Shown: positions 25,788-34,003, counted from the stretch's first letter. The stretch: 64,000 nucleotides of DNA from Streptomyces sp. AC550_RSS872 (GCF_019049285.1 NZ_JAGMUL010000014.1:116299-180298), one strand, 5' to 3'. The notes: a model not told the origin generated them from the sequence alone. Made by a program: numbers and translations.

Positions 25788-27067
25788 ACCGCCACCTCCT
25801 GTGTCTGCGGCGTCTCGAAGAGCCGCGCCGTGTCGGCGGCGTGCGCGCGCAGCCGGTGCGCCGGGCCGAAGAGCAGTTCGTCGCCGGCGGCCCGCTTGAA
25901 GTACAGGTGAGCCTCGTGTTCCCAGGTGAAACCGATGCCGCCGTGGAACTGGATGCTTTCGGCGGAGGCGGTTCGGAGTGCGTCCAGCGTTTGGGCGAGG
26001 GCGAGGTGCGCCTCTGGGGGTGCCGCTGTGTGTTGTCGGGCGGCTGCGGGTTCGTTGTGGCTGGTCGCGCCCGCGCGGCGGAGCCGCATATCGACACCGC
26101 CCGCGCCCCTGGGGGGCGTTGCGGCCCAGGCCGCGTAGTACGCCGCCGACCTTGCCGCCTGAACCGCCACGTACACGTCCGCCAACCTGTGCTTCACCGC
26201 CTGGAAGGAGCCGATCGATCTCCCGAACTGCTCCCGCTGCTTCACGTACTCCACCGTGCGGTCCAGTGCGCGGTCGGCTGCGCCCACCGCCTCGCAGGCC
26301 AGTACGGCGGCGGTCAGCTGCCCCACGCCCGCCAGCGCACCCAGTACGTCCGCGCCCTCCTCGCCCAGCAACTCGGCCTGCACATCGCGGAGTTGGAGCC
26401 GCCCCTGCGGCCGGGTCGCGTCCAGGGCGGTCTGCCGTGCCCGTACGACCCCGGCGGCCTCCCCCCTCACCAGGAACAGCAGCGTCCGCGACCGGGCGAA
26501 GCCTCCGGCGTGCGCGGCGACCAGCAGGACGCCCGCGCTGTGGCCGTCCAGCACCTGGTCGACCTGTCCGTACAGGCGCCAGCCGTCCTCCGCCCGCCGC
26601 GCCTGCACGCCCCCGGCGCGTCCGCTGCCGGCCCAGTCGCCGCCGTTGGCGCCGGTCAGGGCGAGAGCGGTGGCGAGGGCGGGGCCGGGGACGGCGAGGG
26701 TGGCGGTGAGCGTGCCGGAGGCGAGGCGGGGCAGCAGGGCGGTGCGCTGGGCGTCGGTGCCGAGGGCGAGGATCAGGGGCGCGGCGAGGACGGCGGTGGC
26801 GAGGAGGGGGGTGGGGGCCAGGGAGCGGCCCACCTCCTCGCAGGCGAGGGCGAGTTCGGTCGCCGAGCAGCCGACGCCGCCGTAGGCCTCGGGGAGGGCG
26901 AGGCCGGGCAGGCCGAGCTGTTCGGCGAGGGCGGTCCACAGGGCCGGGTCGTGGCCGGCCGGGGTGTCGACGGCCGCGCGCAGCTCGCGGGGGCCGCAGC
27001 GGCTGTGGAGCAGCTCGCGGAGGGTGCGGCGGATCTCGTCCTGCTCGGGGGTGAAGCTGGCGTCCAT
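25784..27067 (-). CDS. Acyl-CoA dehydrogenase, beta-type, with an in-frame repeat insertion (427 aa)
   Basis: The N-terminal helical domain (FTPEQDEIRRTLRELL) and LPGLALPEAYGGVG are typical. The C-terminal helical domain has TVEYVKQREQFGRSIGSFQAVKHRLADV and IQFHGGIGFTWEHEAHLYFKRA, matching FadE27/FadE29-like subunits of heterotetrameric dehydrogenases. Residues about 317-347, between YYAAWAA and AAPPEAHLALAQ, are Arg/Pro/Gly-rich and encoded by a copy of the Streptomyces intergenic repeat. Homologues have only a short loop there. GGAGG precedes ATG 27067. A regulon palindrome lies just after a TAATAT -10-like element. Whether the enlarged loop is tolerated is unknown. Confidence 0.87.
   Translation of the reverse strand: MDASFTPEQDEIRRTLRELLHSRCGPRELRAAVDTPAGHDPALWTALAEQLGLPGLALPEAYGGVGCSATELALACEEVGRSLAPTPLLATAVLAAPLILALGTDAQRTALLPRLASGTLTATLAVPGPALATALALTGANGGDWAGSGRAGGVQARRAEDGWRLYGQVDQVLDGHSAGVLLVAAHAGGFARSRTLLFLVRGEAAGVVRARQTALDATRPQGRLQLRDVQAELLGEEGADVLGALAGVGQLTAAVLACEAVGAADRALDRTVEYVKQREQFGRSIGSFQAVKHRLADVYVAVQAARSAAYYAAWAATPPRGAGGVDMRLRRAGATSHNEPAAARQHTAAPPEAHLALAQTLDALRTASAESIQFHGGIGFTWEHEAHLYFKRAAGDELLFGPAHRLRAHAADTARLFETPQTQEVAV
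26041..26118. repeat. Streptomyces intergenic repeat, copy 2, inside the acyl-CoA dehydrogenase gene
   Basis: Shares CGGCTGCGGGT, then GGCTGGTCGCGCCC, GCGGCGGAGCCGCA and CGCGCCCCTGG in the same order with copy 4 at 58829. It keeps the host reading frame open. Confidence 0.8.
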
Positions 27068-27113
27068 GGGTCTTCCCTCCGGCTCTTGACTCCAGAGGCC
27101 CTTCCCTCCAGAT

Positions 27114-27128
27114 CTGACGGACCGTCAT
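27114..27128. promoter_or_regulatory. Regulon palindrome, site 5 (CTGACGGACCGTCAT)
   Basis: One mismatch, in the 109-bp divergent region between the acyl-CoA dehydrogenase and the second Ltp gene. It directly follows TAATAT (minus strand), so it would block the start point of the dehydrogenase promoter. Confidence 0.75.
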
Positions 27129-27176
27129 ATTAGGAGGACCGCAACGAGATGCCCAGAGGTTGGAGGCCGCCCTCTC

Positions 27177-28352
27177 ATGACTCCCGCGAGCCGGAAAGTC
27201 GCCGTGGTCGGCGTCGCCCTCGCCGACTGCGGCCGGGTGGACGACGCCACCCCGTACGCGCTGCACGCCCAGGCGGCCCGCCGCGCCCTCGCCGACGCCG
27301 GGCTGGGCCGGGAGGTGGTGGACGGCTTCGCCTCCGCCGGACTCGGCACCCTGGCCCCCGTCGAAGTCGCCGAGTACCTGGGCCTGCGCCCCACATGGGT
27401 CGACTCCACCTCCGTCGGCGGCGCCACCTGGGAGGTCATGGCGGCCCACGCGGCGGACGCGATAGCGCGGGGGCACGCGAACGCCGTACTCCTCGTCTAC
27501 GGCTCCACCGCCCGCGCCGACATCAAGGCGGGGCGGCGGACGGGCAACCTGTCCTTCGGCGCACGGGGGCCCATGCAGTTCGAGGTCCCCTACGGCCACA
27601 CGCTCATCGCCAAGTACGCCATGGCCGCCCGCCGCCACATGATCGAACACGGCACGACCATCGAGCAGTTGGCGGAGGTCGCGGTCCAGGCCCGGGCCAA
27701 CGCGGCCCTGAACCCCGAAGCGATGTTCCGCGACCCGATCACGGTCGACGACGTGCTCGACGGGCCGATGATCGCCGACCCCTTCACCAAGCTGCACTGC
27801 TGCATCCGCTCCGACGGCGGCGCGGCGGTACTGCTGGCCGCCGAGGAGTTCGTACGGGACTGCCGTACGGCCCCGGTGTGGGTGCTCGGCACCGGGGAGC
27901 ACGTCTCGCACGCCGCGATGTCCGAGTGGCCCGACTTCACGGTGGGCCCGGCGGCGGTCAGCGGACGGCTCGCGTTCGAGCGGGCCGGGGTACGGCCGGA
28001 GGAGATCGACTTCGCCGAGATCTACGACGCCTTCACCTATATGACCCTGGTGACGCTGGAGGACCTCGGCTTCTGCGGGAAGGGCGAGGGCGGGGCGTTC
28101 GCGGAGAAGGGGCGGCTGCTGGTGCGGGGCGGGGAACTGCCGGTCAACACGGACGGAGGCGGACTGTCGGCCCAACACCCCGGAATGCGGGGGCTGTTCC
28201 TGCTGGTGGAGGCGGTGCGGCAGTTGCGGGGCGAGGCCGGGGAGCGGCAGGTGCGGGGGCGGCGGGACGGGGCGTTGCCCCGGCTGGGGGTGGCGTCGGC
28301 GACCGGGGGATGGTTCTGCTCGTCCGGGACGTTGGTACTGGGCAGGGATTGA
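27177..28352 (+). CDS. Second SCP-x/Ltp-type thiolase-like protein (391 aa)
   Basis: Thiolase fold with VAVVGVALADCGR at the N-terminus, FCGKGEGGAFAEKGRL near residue 300 and ELPVNTDGGGLSAQHPGMRG near residue 320. At the position where the other Ltp (16909) has GGSC, this one reads SVGGATW, without a nucleophilic Cys. It is therefore more likely a retro-aldolase or non-thiolytic lyase than a thiolase (inference). No DUF35 gene is adjacent; the DUF35 gene at 32971 in the same regulon is the likely partner. ATG 27177 has GGAGG about 10 nt upstream. It heads an operon with the PPOX gene. Confidence 0.83.
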   Translation: MTPASRKVAVVGVALADCGRVDDATPYALHAQAARRALADAGLGREVVDGFASAGLGTLAPVEVAEYLGLRPTWVDSTSVGGATWEVMAAHAADAIARGHANAVLLVYGSTARADIKAGRRTGNLSFGARGPMQFEVPYGHTLIAKYAMAARRHMIEHGTTIEQLAEVAVQARANAALNPEAMFRDPITVDDVLDGPMIADPFTKLHCCIRSDGGAAVLLAAEEFVRDCRTAPVWVLGTGEHVSHAAMSEWPDFTVGPAAVSGRLAFERAGVRPEEIDFAEIYDAFTYMTLVTLEDLGFCGKGEGGAFAEKGRLLVRGGELPVNTDGGGLSAQHPGMRGLFLLVEAVRQLRGEAGERQVRGRRDGALPRLGVASATGGWFCSSGTLVLGRD

Positions 28353-28374
28353 CGACGACCGAGAGGAAACAGGC

Positions 28375-28800
28375 ATGGCCCTGACCCGGGAAGAGCGTGA
28401 ACAGTTCCTTGCCGAACCCCATATCGCCGCGCTGTCGGTCGACGCGGGCGCGGGGCGAGCTCCGCTGACCCTGCCGATCTGGTACCAGTACGAGCCCGGC
28501 GGCGACATCTGGGTCATGACCGGGCTGGACACCCGCAAGAACCGGCTGATCCAGGCGGCCGGCCGCATCTCCCTGATGGTCGACCGGCTCGAACCCACCA
28601 TCCGGTACGTGTCCGTCGAGGGACCGGTCGTCAAGACGGTCCCGGCCACCCTCGAACAGCTCCACGAGATCTCGGCCCGCTACCTCCCGGCCGAGAAGGT
28701 CGACGGCTATGTCGACTTCGCCTGGAAGAACCACGGCGAGCAGGTCGTCATCCACATGCGGCCCGAACGGTGGGTGTCGTCCGACCTCGGCCAGGTGTGA
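28375..28800 (+). CDS. PPOX-class F420-dependent oxidoreductase (141 aa)
   Basis: Split beta-barrel flavin/F420-binding fold: LTREEREQFLAEPHIAALSV, a LPIWYQYEPGGDIWVMTG strand pair, then TRKNRLIQAAGRISLMVD. The family uses F420 to reduce unsaturated substrates or protect enzymes. It follows the second Ltp gene after 22 bp with GAGAGGAAAC before the ATG, so it is in that operon and under site 5. Confidence 0.83.
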   Translation: MALTREEREQFLAEPHIAALSVDAGAGRAPLTLPIWYQYEPGGDIWVMTGLDTRKNRLIQAAGRISLMVDRLEPTIRYVSVEGPVVKTVPATLEQLHEISARYLPAEKVDGYVDFAWKNHGEQVVIHMRPERWVSSDLGQV

Positions 28801-28833
28801 GCCGGGGCGGCGTCCGCACGTGACAATCGGGGC

Positions 28834-29499
28834 ATGGGAAACGATCTGCATGAGCTGCTGAGGTCGCTGCGGGTGTGGGACCCGGCGGTCACCGCGTTGC
28901 CGGACTTCGACCCGGCCTCCGCGCCCGCCGACCCGCTCGCCCTGTTCACGACCTGGTTCGCGCAGGCGGTGGCGGCGGGGCAGACGGAACCCCACACCAT
29001 GTCCCTCGCCACGGCCGACGAGGAGGGGCTGCCGGACGTACGGACCGTGATGCTGCACGGCGCCGACGCGTCCGGCTGGTCCTTCGCGACGCACGTCGAC
29101 AGCGCCAAGGGCCGCCAGCTCACGGCCCGCCCGTACGCGGCCCTCGGCTTCTACTGGCCGGTCCAGGGCCGCCAGGTGCGCGTGCGGGGTCCGGTGACGG
29201 CGGCCCCGGCCCACGAGGGCCAGGCCGACCTGCACGCCCGCTCGACCGGCGCACTGGCGGCAGCGCTGACCGGACGGCAGAGCCAGGTGCTGGACTCGCT
29301 GGAGGAGTTGGCGCGGGCCTCCGAGTCGGCCTGGGAGCGGGCGCGGCGCGAACCCGACGCCCCGGTGCCGACCTGGACCCTGTACCACCTGCGCCCCGAC
29401 CGGGTGGAGTTCTTCCAGGGGGACGCGGCGCGACGGCACGTACGGCTCAACTACCGGCGTACGGGGGATGGTTGGAACCAGGATCTGCTCTGGCCCTAG
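28834..29499 (+). CDS. Pyridoxamine 5'-phosphate oxidase-like flavoprotein (221 aa)
   Basis: PNPOx-type split barrel: TMSLATADEEGLPDVRTVMLHG, then FATHVDSAKGRQLTARPYAALGFYWP, and the C-terminal dimerisation part RPDRVEFFQGDAARRHVRLNY, which matches PdxH. It probably binds FMN. It could be a true PNP/PMP oxidase, but the position just after an F420 enzyme and the divergent N-terminus make a pathway-specific oxidase equally possible. The gap to the previous gene is 33 bp. A perfect hairpin follows the stop. Confidence 0.8.
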   Translation: MGNDLHELLRSLRVWDPAVTALPDFDPASAPADPLALFTTWFAQAVAAGQTEPHTMSLATADEEGLPDVRTVMLHGADASGWSFATHVDSAKGRQLTARPYAALGFYWPVQGRQVRVRGPVTAAPAHEGQADLHARSTGALAAALTGRQSQVLDSLEELARASESAWERARREPDAPVPTWTLYHLRPDRVEFFQGDAARRHVRLNYRRTGDGWNQDLLWP

Positions 29500-29515
29500 G
29501 CCGGACACGGCCTAG
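29496..29515. terminator. Bidirectional terminator hairpin
   Basis: Perfect 8-bp stem CTAGGCCG/CGGCCTAG with GACA loop, overlapping the stop regions of the convergent PNPOx-like and kinase genes. Confidence 0.7.
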
Positions 29516-31140
29516 TCACGCAGACGGATCCCGTTGACGGCGGTGTCGAAGACCGGGCGGTACTTGTCCCACTGCGCGCTCGGTGCGGAGAGGTAGATGG
29601 CGTACTGGGTGTTGTCGGCACCGTTGATGGCGAGCTCGACGCCCCGGTACCCCCGCACCCTGCCCTGGAAGGTGAACTCCCAGTACCCGGCGGTCCGTCC
29701 GCGGAACGTCGTGCGGCTCATCCTGACCCGCTCGTAGCCCTCGTTGTCGCGGCGCGTCTGGGCCTCTTCGGTGTCACGCCAGTGCTGGAGCGGATCGGTC
29801 CCCGCGAACTCGACCTCCTCGACCCTCAGGCCCACCAGCCCGGTCGGGTCGATGTAGGCGACCTCACCGGTCTTGGCCACCTTCTGGGCCTTCCAGCCGT
29901 CCGGCACGGGAACGGAGAAGCCCTGGCCGGCCTTCACGAGGTGGTATCCGGCGGGAACCGGCGACGGGGAGGCGTTCGCCTCCGAAGAGGTGCCGGAGCC
30001 GCCGGAACCACCGGAGCCGCCGGAGGTGCCCGAGGTTCCGGGCGTGGACCGGGAGGGGGGCGCGGAGGACGCGCCGTCGCCCGGCGGAGTGTCATCGCCT
30101 CCGGGCCGCAGCAGCACGGCGCCCGTCCCCGTGGCGGCGATCACCAGTGCCGAGGCGATCCACAGGGCCGTGCGGCGACCGCGCTTACGCCCCGGCGCGG
30201 CGGAGGCGACGCCGGGGGCGGTGGAGGCGGAGGTGGGGGTGGGCGCCGCGATGGCGGTGGCAGGGGAGGTGGCGTGCACCCGCTCCGGTCGCGTGGGCGG
30301 ATCGAGGGGGGCGGTCGCCTCGCCGGCCACCCGGCTCAGGAGGTGCTCGGCCTCCCGGGCGTCCATGCGCAGGCCGGGCTCCTTCACCAGCAGGCCCTCG
30401 ATCACCGGGGCCAGGTCCGCGGCGCGGCGCGGGGGGTCGTGCGGGTCGGTGGCGATGGCGTACGCCGTCTCGAACGCCGTGTCCCGGCGGAACGGCGGCC
30501 GCCCCTCGACCGCCTCGTACAGCGTCGTTCCGAGCGACCACAGGTCGCTGGCGGGGCCGGGCTCGGCGATCCCGCTGCGAAGACGCTCCGGCGCGAGGTA
30601 CTGGATCGAGCCGACCAGTTCCCCGGTCCTGGTCAGGGACGGTGTCCCGGCCTCCACCGCGATCCCGAAGTCGGTGAGGACGATACGGCCGTCGTTCCCG
30701 AGCAGAACGTTGGCGGGCTTGACGTCCCGGTGCAGCACACCGGCGTCGTGCGCGGCGCGCAGCGCGGCGGCCATGGCGCGGCCGATCCGGGCCGCCTCGC
30801 CCGGCGGCAGTGCGCCCTGCCGCTTCAGGTAGTCCCCGAGCGTGACCGAGGGGATGTACTCCATGACGATGCAGGGCAGGCCCTCGTCGTCGACGACGTC
30901 GTGCACGACGATCACGTGCGGGTGGGTGATCCGGGCCGCGCTGCGCGCCTCACGACGGGTGCGCTCGTAAAGCCGCTGGACCTCGTCGTCGTGCAGGTGG
31001 GGCGGAACGTGCAGCTTCTTCAGGGCGACGTGCCGGTTGAGCAGTTCGTCCTCGGCCCGCCACACGGTGCCCATACCGCCACGGCCGACGCGCTCCACCA
31101 GCCGGTACCGGTGGGCGATGGTCCTCCCCAGATCGGACAC
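29512..31140 (-). CDS. Membrane-anchored PknB-type Ser/Thr protein kinase (542 aa)
   Basis: The cytoplasmic Hanks kinase (about 10-270) has GRGGMGTVW, VALKKL, HRDVKPANVL and DFGIA. A Pro/Thr-rich juxtamembrane linker follows. One transmembrane helix (TALWIASALVIAATGTGAVLL, near residue 335) leads to a Ser/Gly-rich spacer and an extracytoplasmic C-terminal domain of about 130 residues with no PASTA repeats. The external domain is presumably a sensor. GTG 31140 was chosen because it gives VSDLGRTIAHRY, the usual kinase N-terminus; the ribosome-binding site is weak. Unrelated to the catabolic genes as far as sequence shows. Confidence 0.85.
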   Translation of the reverse strand: MSDLGRTIAHRYRLVERVGRGGMGTVWRAEDELLNRHVALKKLHVPPHLHDDEVQRLYERTRREARSAARITHPHVIVVHDVVDDEGLPCIVMEYIPSVTLGDYLKRQGALPPGEAARIGRAMAAALRAAHDAGVLHRDVKPANVLLGNDGRIVLTDFGIAVEAGTPSLTRTGELVGSIQYLAPERLRSGIAEPGPASDLWSLGTTLYEAVEGRPPFRRDTAFETAYAIATDPHDPPRRAADLAPVIEGLLVKEPGLRMDAREAEHLLSRVAGEATAPLDPPTRPERVHATSPATAIAAPTPTSASTAPGVASAAPGRKRGRRTALWIASALVIAATGTGAVLLRPGGDDTPPGDGASSAPPSRSTPGTSGTSGGSGGSGGSGTSSEANASPSPVPAGYHLVKAGQGFSVPVPDGWKAQKVAKTGEVAYIDPTGLVGLRVEEVEFAGTDPLQHWRDTEEAQTRRDNEGYERVRMSRTTFRGRTAGYWEFTFQGRVRGYRGVELAINGADNTQYAIYLSAPSAQWDKYRPVFDTAVNGIRLRD

Positions 31141-31317
31141 CCTGAGACCTACTTCTCCCCGTACACGCGAGCACTCTTCGAACAGATTGCAGCTGCACAA
31201 TAGCGCGTAGGGATCACACGACCCCGGCGGCCGATCCACGCCCGTGGCAGCGGTCCACGGGGGCCACGACAGCGATCGGCAGGTCCGGCGACAGTGGCCT
31301 TCCCGGGGTACGGCGGC

Positions 31318-32202
31318 CTAGGACCGGCCAGGGAAACCCCGGCTCCCCCGGAAGTCGTACGCCGTGAAGTCGGCCACCGCCCGGTACCCGATGCGCTGGT
31401 AGAGGCTGTTGCTGGTCTGGTTGGCGAGGTCCGTGAAGAGCAGCACCTCACGCACCCCGGACGCGAGCACGGCCCGGCTGACCTGGGCGGTGACCGCGCC
31501 CGCGTAGCCGCGGCCACGCAGCGGGGCCGGGGTGTAGACGGGCGCCACCCGGACCTGGCCGGCGACCACCGGGGTCACGCCGGCCATGGCGAGCGGGGTG
31601 CCGCCCTCGGCCTCCCAGAAGGTGACGCCGCCGTAGGAGATCCGTGAGTCGGCCCACGCGGTGGCGTCGCGGGCGGCGTGGTCGCCGACGGCCTCGATGA
31701 ACTCGCCGTACCAGCGGACCAGTTGCTCCCGGTCCTCCTTGCCGGCGACCCGCGCCCGGCCCCGCGGGAGGGGCTGCGGGACGGTCAGGTTGCCGAGCCG
31801 GTAGAGGCGTTGGCGCTGGCTGACCGTGGCCCGGCCCCCCGCGAGGCGGCGCCAGGCGGCGGAGAAGGCCTCGGCGGTCTCACGGGTCGCCACGACTCCG
31901 GGGACCGGGTGGCCGAGGGCGACCAGGTGGGCGGCGAGGGACTCGGCCTCGTCGGGGGTGAGCGGCGTGACGTTCAGCCGGTAGGGCGGGGTGCGGAAGT
32001 AGGCCGCGCGCACCTGTCCCCCCACCTCCAGCGCACCGAAGAGCGGCGCCTCGTCGCCGTACGCACGCGGTCCGCCGGTGCGCAGCGTCTCGGTCACCGT
32101 CAGGGCCACGGTGTGCAGGTCGGGGCGTGAGCGCAGGAAACCACCGGCGTGGGAGAGGAAGCCGCTGAGATCCTGGGTGCAGTACCAGTCGTCCGGGCGC
32201 AT
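31318..32202 (-). CDS. GNAT-family acetyltransferase (294 aa)
   Basis: The C-terminal about 140 residues form a GNAT domain: VAPVYTPAPLRGRGYAGAVTAQVSRA contains the acetyl-CoA-binding R/Q-x-x-G-x-G/A motif. It is followed by LFTDLANQTSNSLYQRIGYRAV, typical of motif B. The N-terminal half (about 150 residues) is a second, degenerate GNAT-like fold common in actinobacterial proteins of this size. The acceptor substrate is unknown. It lies upstream of the kinase on the same strand with a 177-bp gap. Confidence 0.8.
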   Translation of the reverse strand: MRPDDWYCTQDLSGFLSHAGGFLRSRPDLHTVALTVTETLRTGGPRAYGDEAPLFGALEVGGQVRAAYFRTPPYRLNVTPLTPDEAESLAAHLVALGHPVPGVVATRETAEAFSAAWRRLAGGRATVSQRQRLYRLGNLTVPQPLPRGRARVAGKEDREQLVRWYGEFIEAVGDHAARDATAWADSRISYGGVTFWEAEGGTPLAMAGVTPVVAGQVRVAPVYTPAPLRGRGYAGAVTAQVSRAVLASGVREVLLFTDLANQTSNSLYQRIGYRAVADFTAYDFRGSRGFPGRS

Positions 32203-32323
32203 ACCTCATGATCCCGCGCCCCGGGAGCGGCTGTGCGCCCTTTTCCGCTGTGGACACCAAGCCGATACAAGACCCCACGCTCAGGCGGGGGTTGAGAGGC
32301 TCCGGGTTCACGGCGTTCGTGGC

Positions 32324-32947
32324 CTACAGGTTGACGTCCGGATCGGCGGCGAGCCGCGCGTGCAGATGCAGGTCCCGGTACGCGTCATGCCGCTCCGCCT
32401 CCCACATCGCGCCCCGCAGGGTGCCCTCGTGGCGGAAGCCGCACCGCTCGGCGATGCGGCAGGAGGAGTCGTGACCGACGGCGTGATCGAGTTCCAGACG
32501 GTGCAGGCCCAGTCCCCGAACCGGACCCGAGCCCGGTTCGGTGAGGGCCCAGCGGGCGGTGAGAGCGAGGGCGTGCATGGCGATACGGCGGCCGCGGGCC
32601 TCGGGGAGCACCCAATAGCCGACGCGGGCGGTGCTCATCACCCGGTTGATGACATTGACGCCGATGTGCCCGAGGGCTGCGCCGGTCGCCGCGTCGGTGA
32701 CGCAGTACGCCGCCGCCGTACCCTCCGCCGTGTTCCGAACCGCGTCGCGCAGGGATTCCCGGGCGCTGTCGAGATCCGTGGTGATCTTCAACGGGGTGTT
32801 CCAGCGCCGGAACTCCGGGTCGGTACGCCCCCGGAACCATGCCTCGACGTCGGCCTCGGAGTCCGCGTCCCAGGGACGCAGGCGCAGACCGTTGCCGTGC
32901 AGGTCGGGGACGGGGTGGGCGGGAGGTCGTATGTCGGTGTGGACCAT
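32324..32947 (-). CDS. RimJ/RimL-type GNAT acetyltransferase (207 aa)
   Basis: Single GNAT domain with LRLRPWDADSEADVEAWF at the N-terminus, GYWVLPEARGRRIAMHALAL as the acetyl-CoA loop near residue 120, and GLHRLELDHAVGHDSSCRIAERCGFRHEGTLR with its conserved Asn/Ser-rich helix. Such proteins acetylate protein N-termini or small amines. ATG 32947 agrees with the family start. It is only 23 bp after the DUF35 gene on the same strand, so it may be an operon tail, but no functional link is evident. Confidence 0.8.
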   Translation of the reverse strand: MVHTDIRPPAHPVPDLHGNGLRLRPWDADSEADVEAWFRGRTDPEFRRWNTPLKITTDLDSARESLRDAVRNTAEGTAAAYCVTDAATGAALGHIGVNVINRVMSTARVGYWVLPEARGRRIAMHALALTARWALTEPGSGPVRGLGLHRLELDHAVGHDSSCRIAERCGFRHEGTLRGAMWEAERHDAYRDLHLHARLAADPDVNL

Positions 32948-32970
32948 GCGGTCATTGAAACCCGCCCTGG

Positions 32971-33390
32971 TCACGCGCGGGCCCGGAACACCGGAACCCC
33001 CTCGCGGAAGACGACCTCCAGACCCATCCCGGCCCGCAGCCGCCCGGCGTCCACGCACTCGACGACCTCGGTCATCATCCGCGGCCCCTCGGCGAGATCG
33101 ACGACGGCGGCGACATACGGTGTCCGCTCCCCGAAGGGCGGCAGGTCGTTGCGGTGGACGACGGACCAGGTGTAGAGGGTGGCCCGGCCGCTCGCGGGCT
33201 GCCAGGTCACGTCCTCGCTCCAGCAGTGCGGACAGAACTCGCGCGGGTAGTGGTGGGCGCGACCGCAGGTGCCGCATCGGCGGATGAGGAGCTGTCCGCT
33301 CGCTGCGGCGTCCCAGTACGTGCGGGTGAAGGCGTCGGCCTCAGGAGTGTCGTATCGCCGGTCCGGTACGTCGTATCGCTGATCGCCCAT
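32971..33390 (-). CDS. Second DUF35 zinc-ribbon/OB-fold protein (139 aa)
   Basis: Residues about 35-60 hold the zinc ribbon with CGTC and CPHC pairs (RRCGTCGRAHHYPREFCPHC). The OB-fold follows with YTWSVVHRNDLPPFGERTPYV. It is translationally coupled to the DoxX gene (TGATG overlap at 33390) and under palindrome site 6. By family precedent it should partner an Ltp-type thiolase/aldolase. The orphan Ltp at 27177 shares the same operator and lacks a neighbouring DUF35, so it is the natural partner candidate. Confidence 0.85.
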   Translation of the reverse strand: MGDQRYDVPDRRYDTPEADAFTRTYWDAAASGQLLIRRCGTCGRAHHYPREFCPHCWSEDVTWQPASGRATLYTWSVVHRNDLPPFGERTPYVAAVVDLAEGPRMMTEVVECVDAGRLRAGMGLEVVFREGVPVFRARA

Positions 33391-33836
33391 CAGAAAAGCC
33401 CCAGCGCGCTGTCCACCGACCACGACTGCCACGACATCCCGAACAGCGCGACCAGCGAGATCAGGACCATCATCGAGTTCTGCCCCTGCTCGGCCCAGTC
33501 GTGGATCATCAAGGCGAAGTAGAGGACGTTGAGCAGCAGCCCGCCGACGAGGGCGATCGGCGTCAGGAACCCGAGGACGAGCCCGAGCCCGAGGGCCAGT
33601 TCCGCATACAGGACGACGTACGCCATGGTCCGCGGCCGTGGCTTCACGACGACCTCGAACCCGGAGCGTACGGCGTGCCAGCGGTGCTTGGCCGCGACGT
33701 CCGCCGCCCAGGCGATCCCCGCCCCCTCGGACCAGCTCTTCTTGTCCTTGTGCCGCCAGCTCTCCAGCCACCACAGCCCGAGGCCTATCCGGAGCACGGC
33801 CAGCCATTCCGCACCTGTGAGCCAGATCGCGTCCAT
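33390..33836 (-). CDS. DoxX-family membrane protein (148 aa)
   Basis: Four predicted hydrophobic helices, beginning with EWLAVLRIGLGLWWLESWRH and including YVVLYAELALGLGLVLGFLTPIALVGGLLLNVLYFALM. These match the DoxX/DoxD group linked to membrane quinone or thiosulfate redox chemistry. ATG 33836 has no ribosome-binding site: only 4 nt separate it from the palindrome, and TACCGT lies 7 nt upstream, so a leaderless transcript is likely. It could pass electrons between the pathway's dehydrogenases or F420 enzymes and quinones, but this is speculation. Confidence 0.82.
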   Translation of the reverse strand: MDAIWLTGAEWLAVLRIGLGLWWLESWRHKDKKSWSEGAGIAWAADVAAKHRWHAVRSGFEVVVKPRPRTMAYVVLYAELALGLGLVLGFLTPIALVGGLLLNVLYFALMIHDWAEQGQNSMMVLISLVALFGMSWQSWSVDSALGLF

Positions 33837-33840
33837 GAAT

Positions 33841-33855
33841 CTGACGGTACGTCAG
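33841..33855. promoter_or_regulatory. Regulon palindrome, site 6 (CTGACGGTACGTCAG)
   Basis: One mismatch. It overlaps the -10 element of the DoxX promoter, 4 bp from the start codon. Confidence 0.78.
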
Positions 33856-33873
33856 ATTAGTGGGGCCTGACAA
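33844..33873 (-). promoter_or_regulatory. Leaderless promoter of the DoxX-DUF35 operon
   Basis: On the minus strand TTGTCA (33873-33868), 18-bp spacer, TACCGT (33849-33844), 7 nt, ATG 33836. The -10 hexamer lies inside palindrome site 6. Confidence 0.55.
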
Positions 33874-34003
33874 TCGGCTGTGCATCCCGGATGAGTCCCA
33901 CGGATTGCCGGCCATCTTGTCCATGGTCCGGCCAGGTCGTGCCACGCCGGGGCCCGGCAGCCCGTCATGCCAGGGCTCGGCGCCGGCTCGTACGCGGCCG
34001 GGC

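Noticed and set aside
27149..28384. ATG 27149 with a good AGGAGG in another frame upstream of the second Ltp gene
   Set aside because: The frame is Arg/Gly-rich without a domain; ATG 27177 starts the thiolase fold. The upstream GGAGG may only be part of the promoter region.
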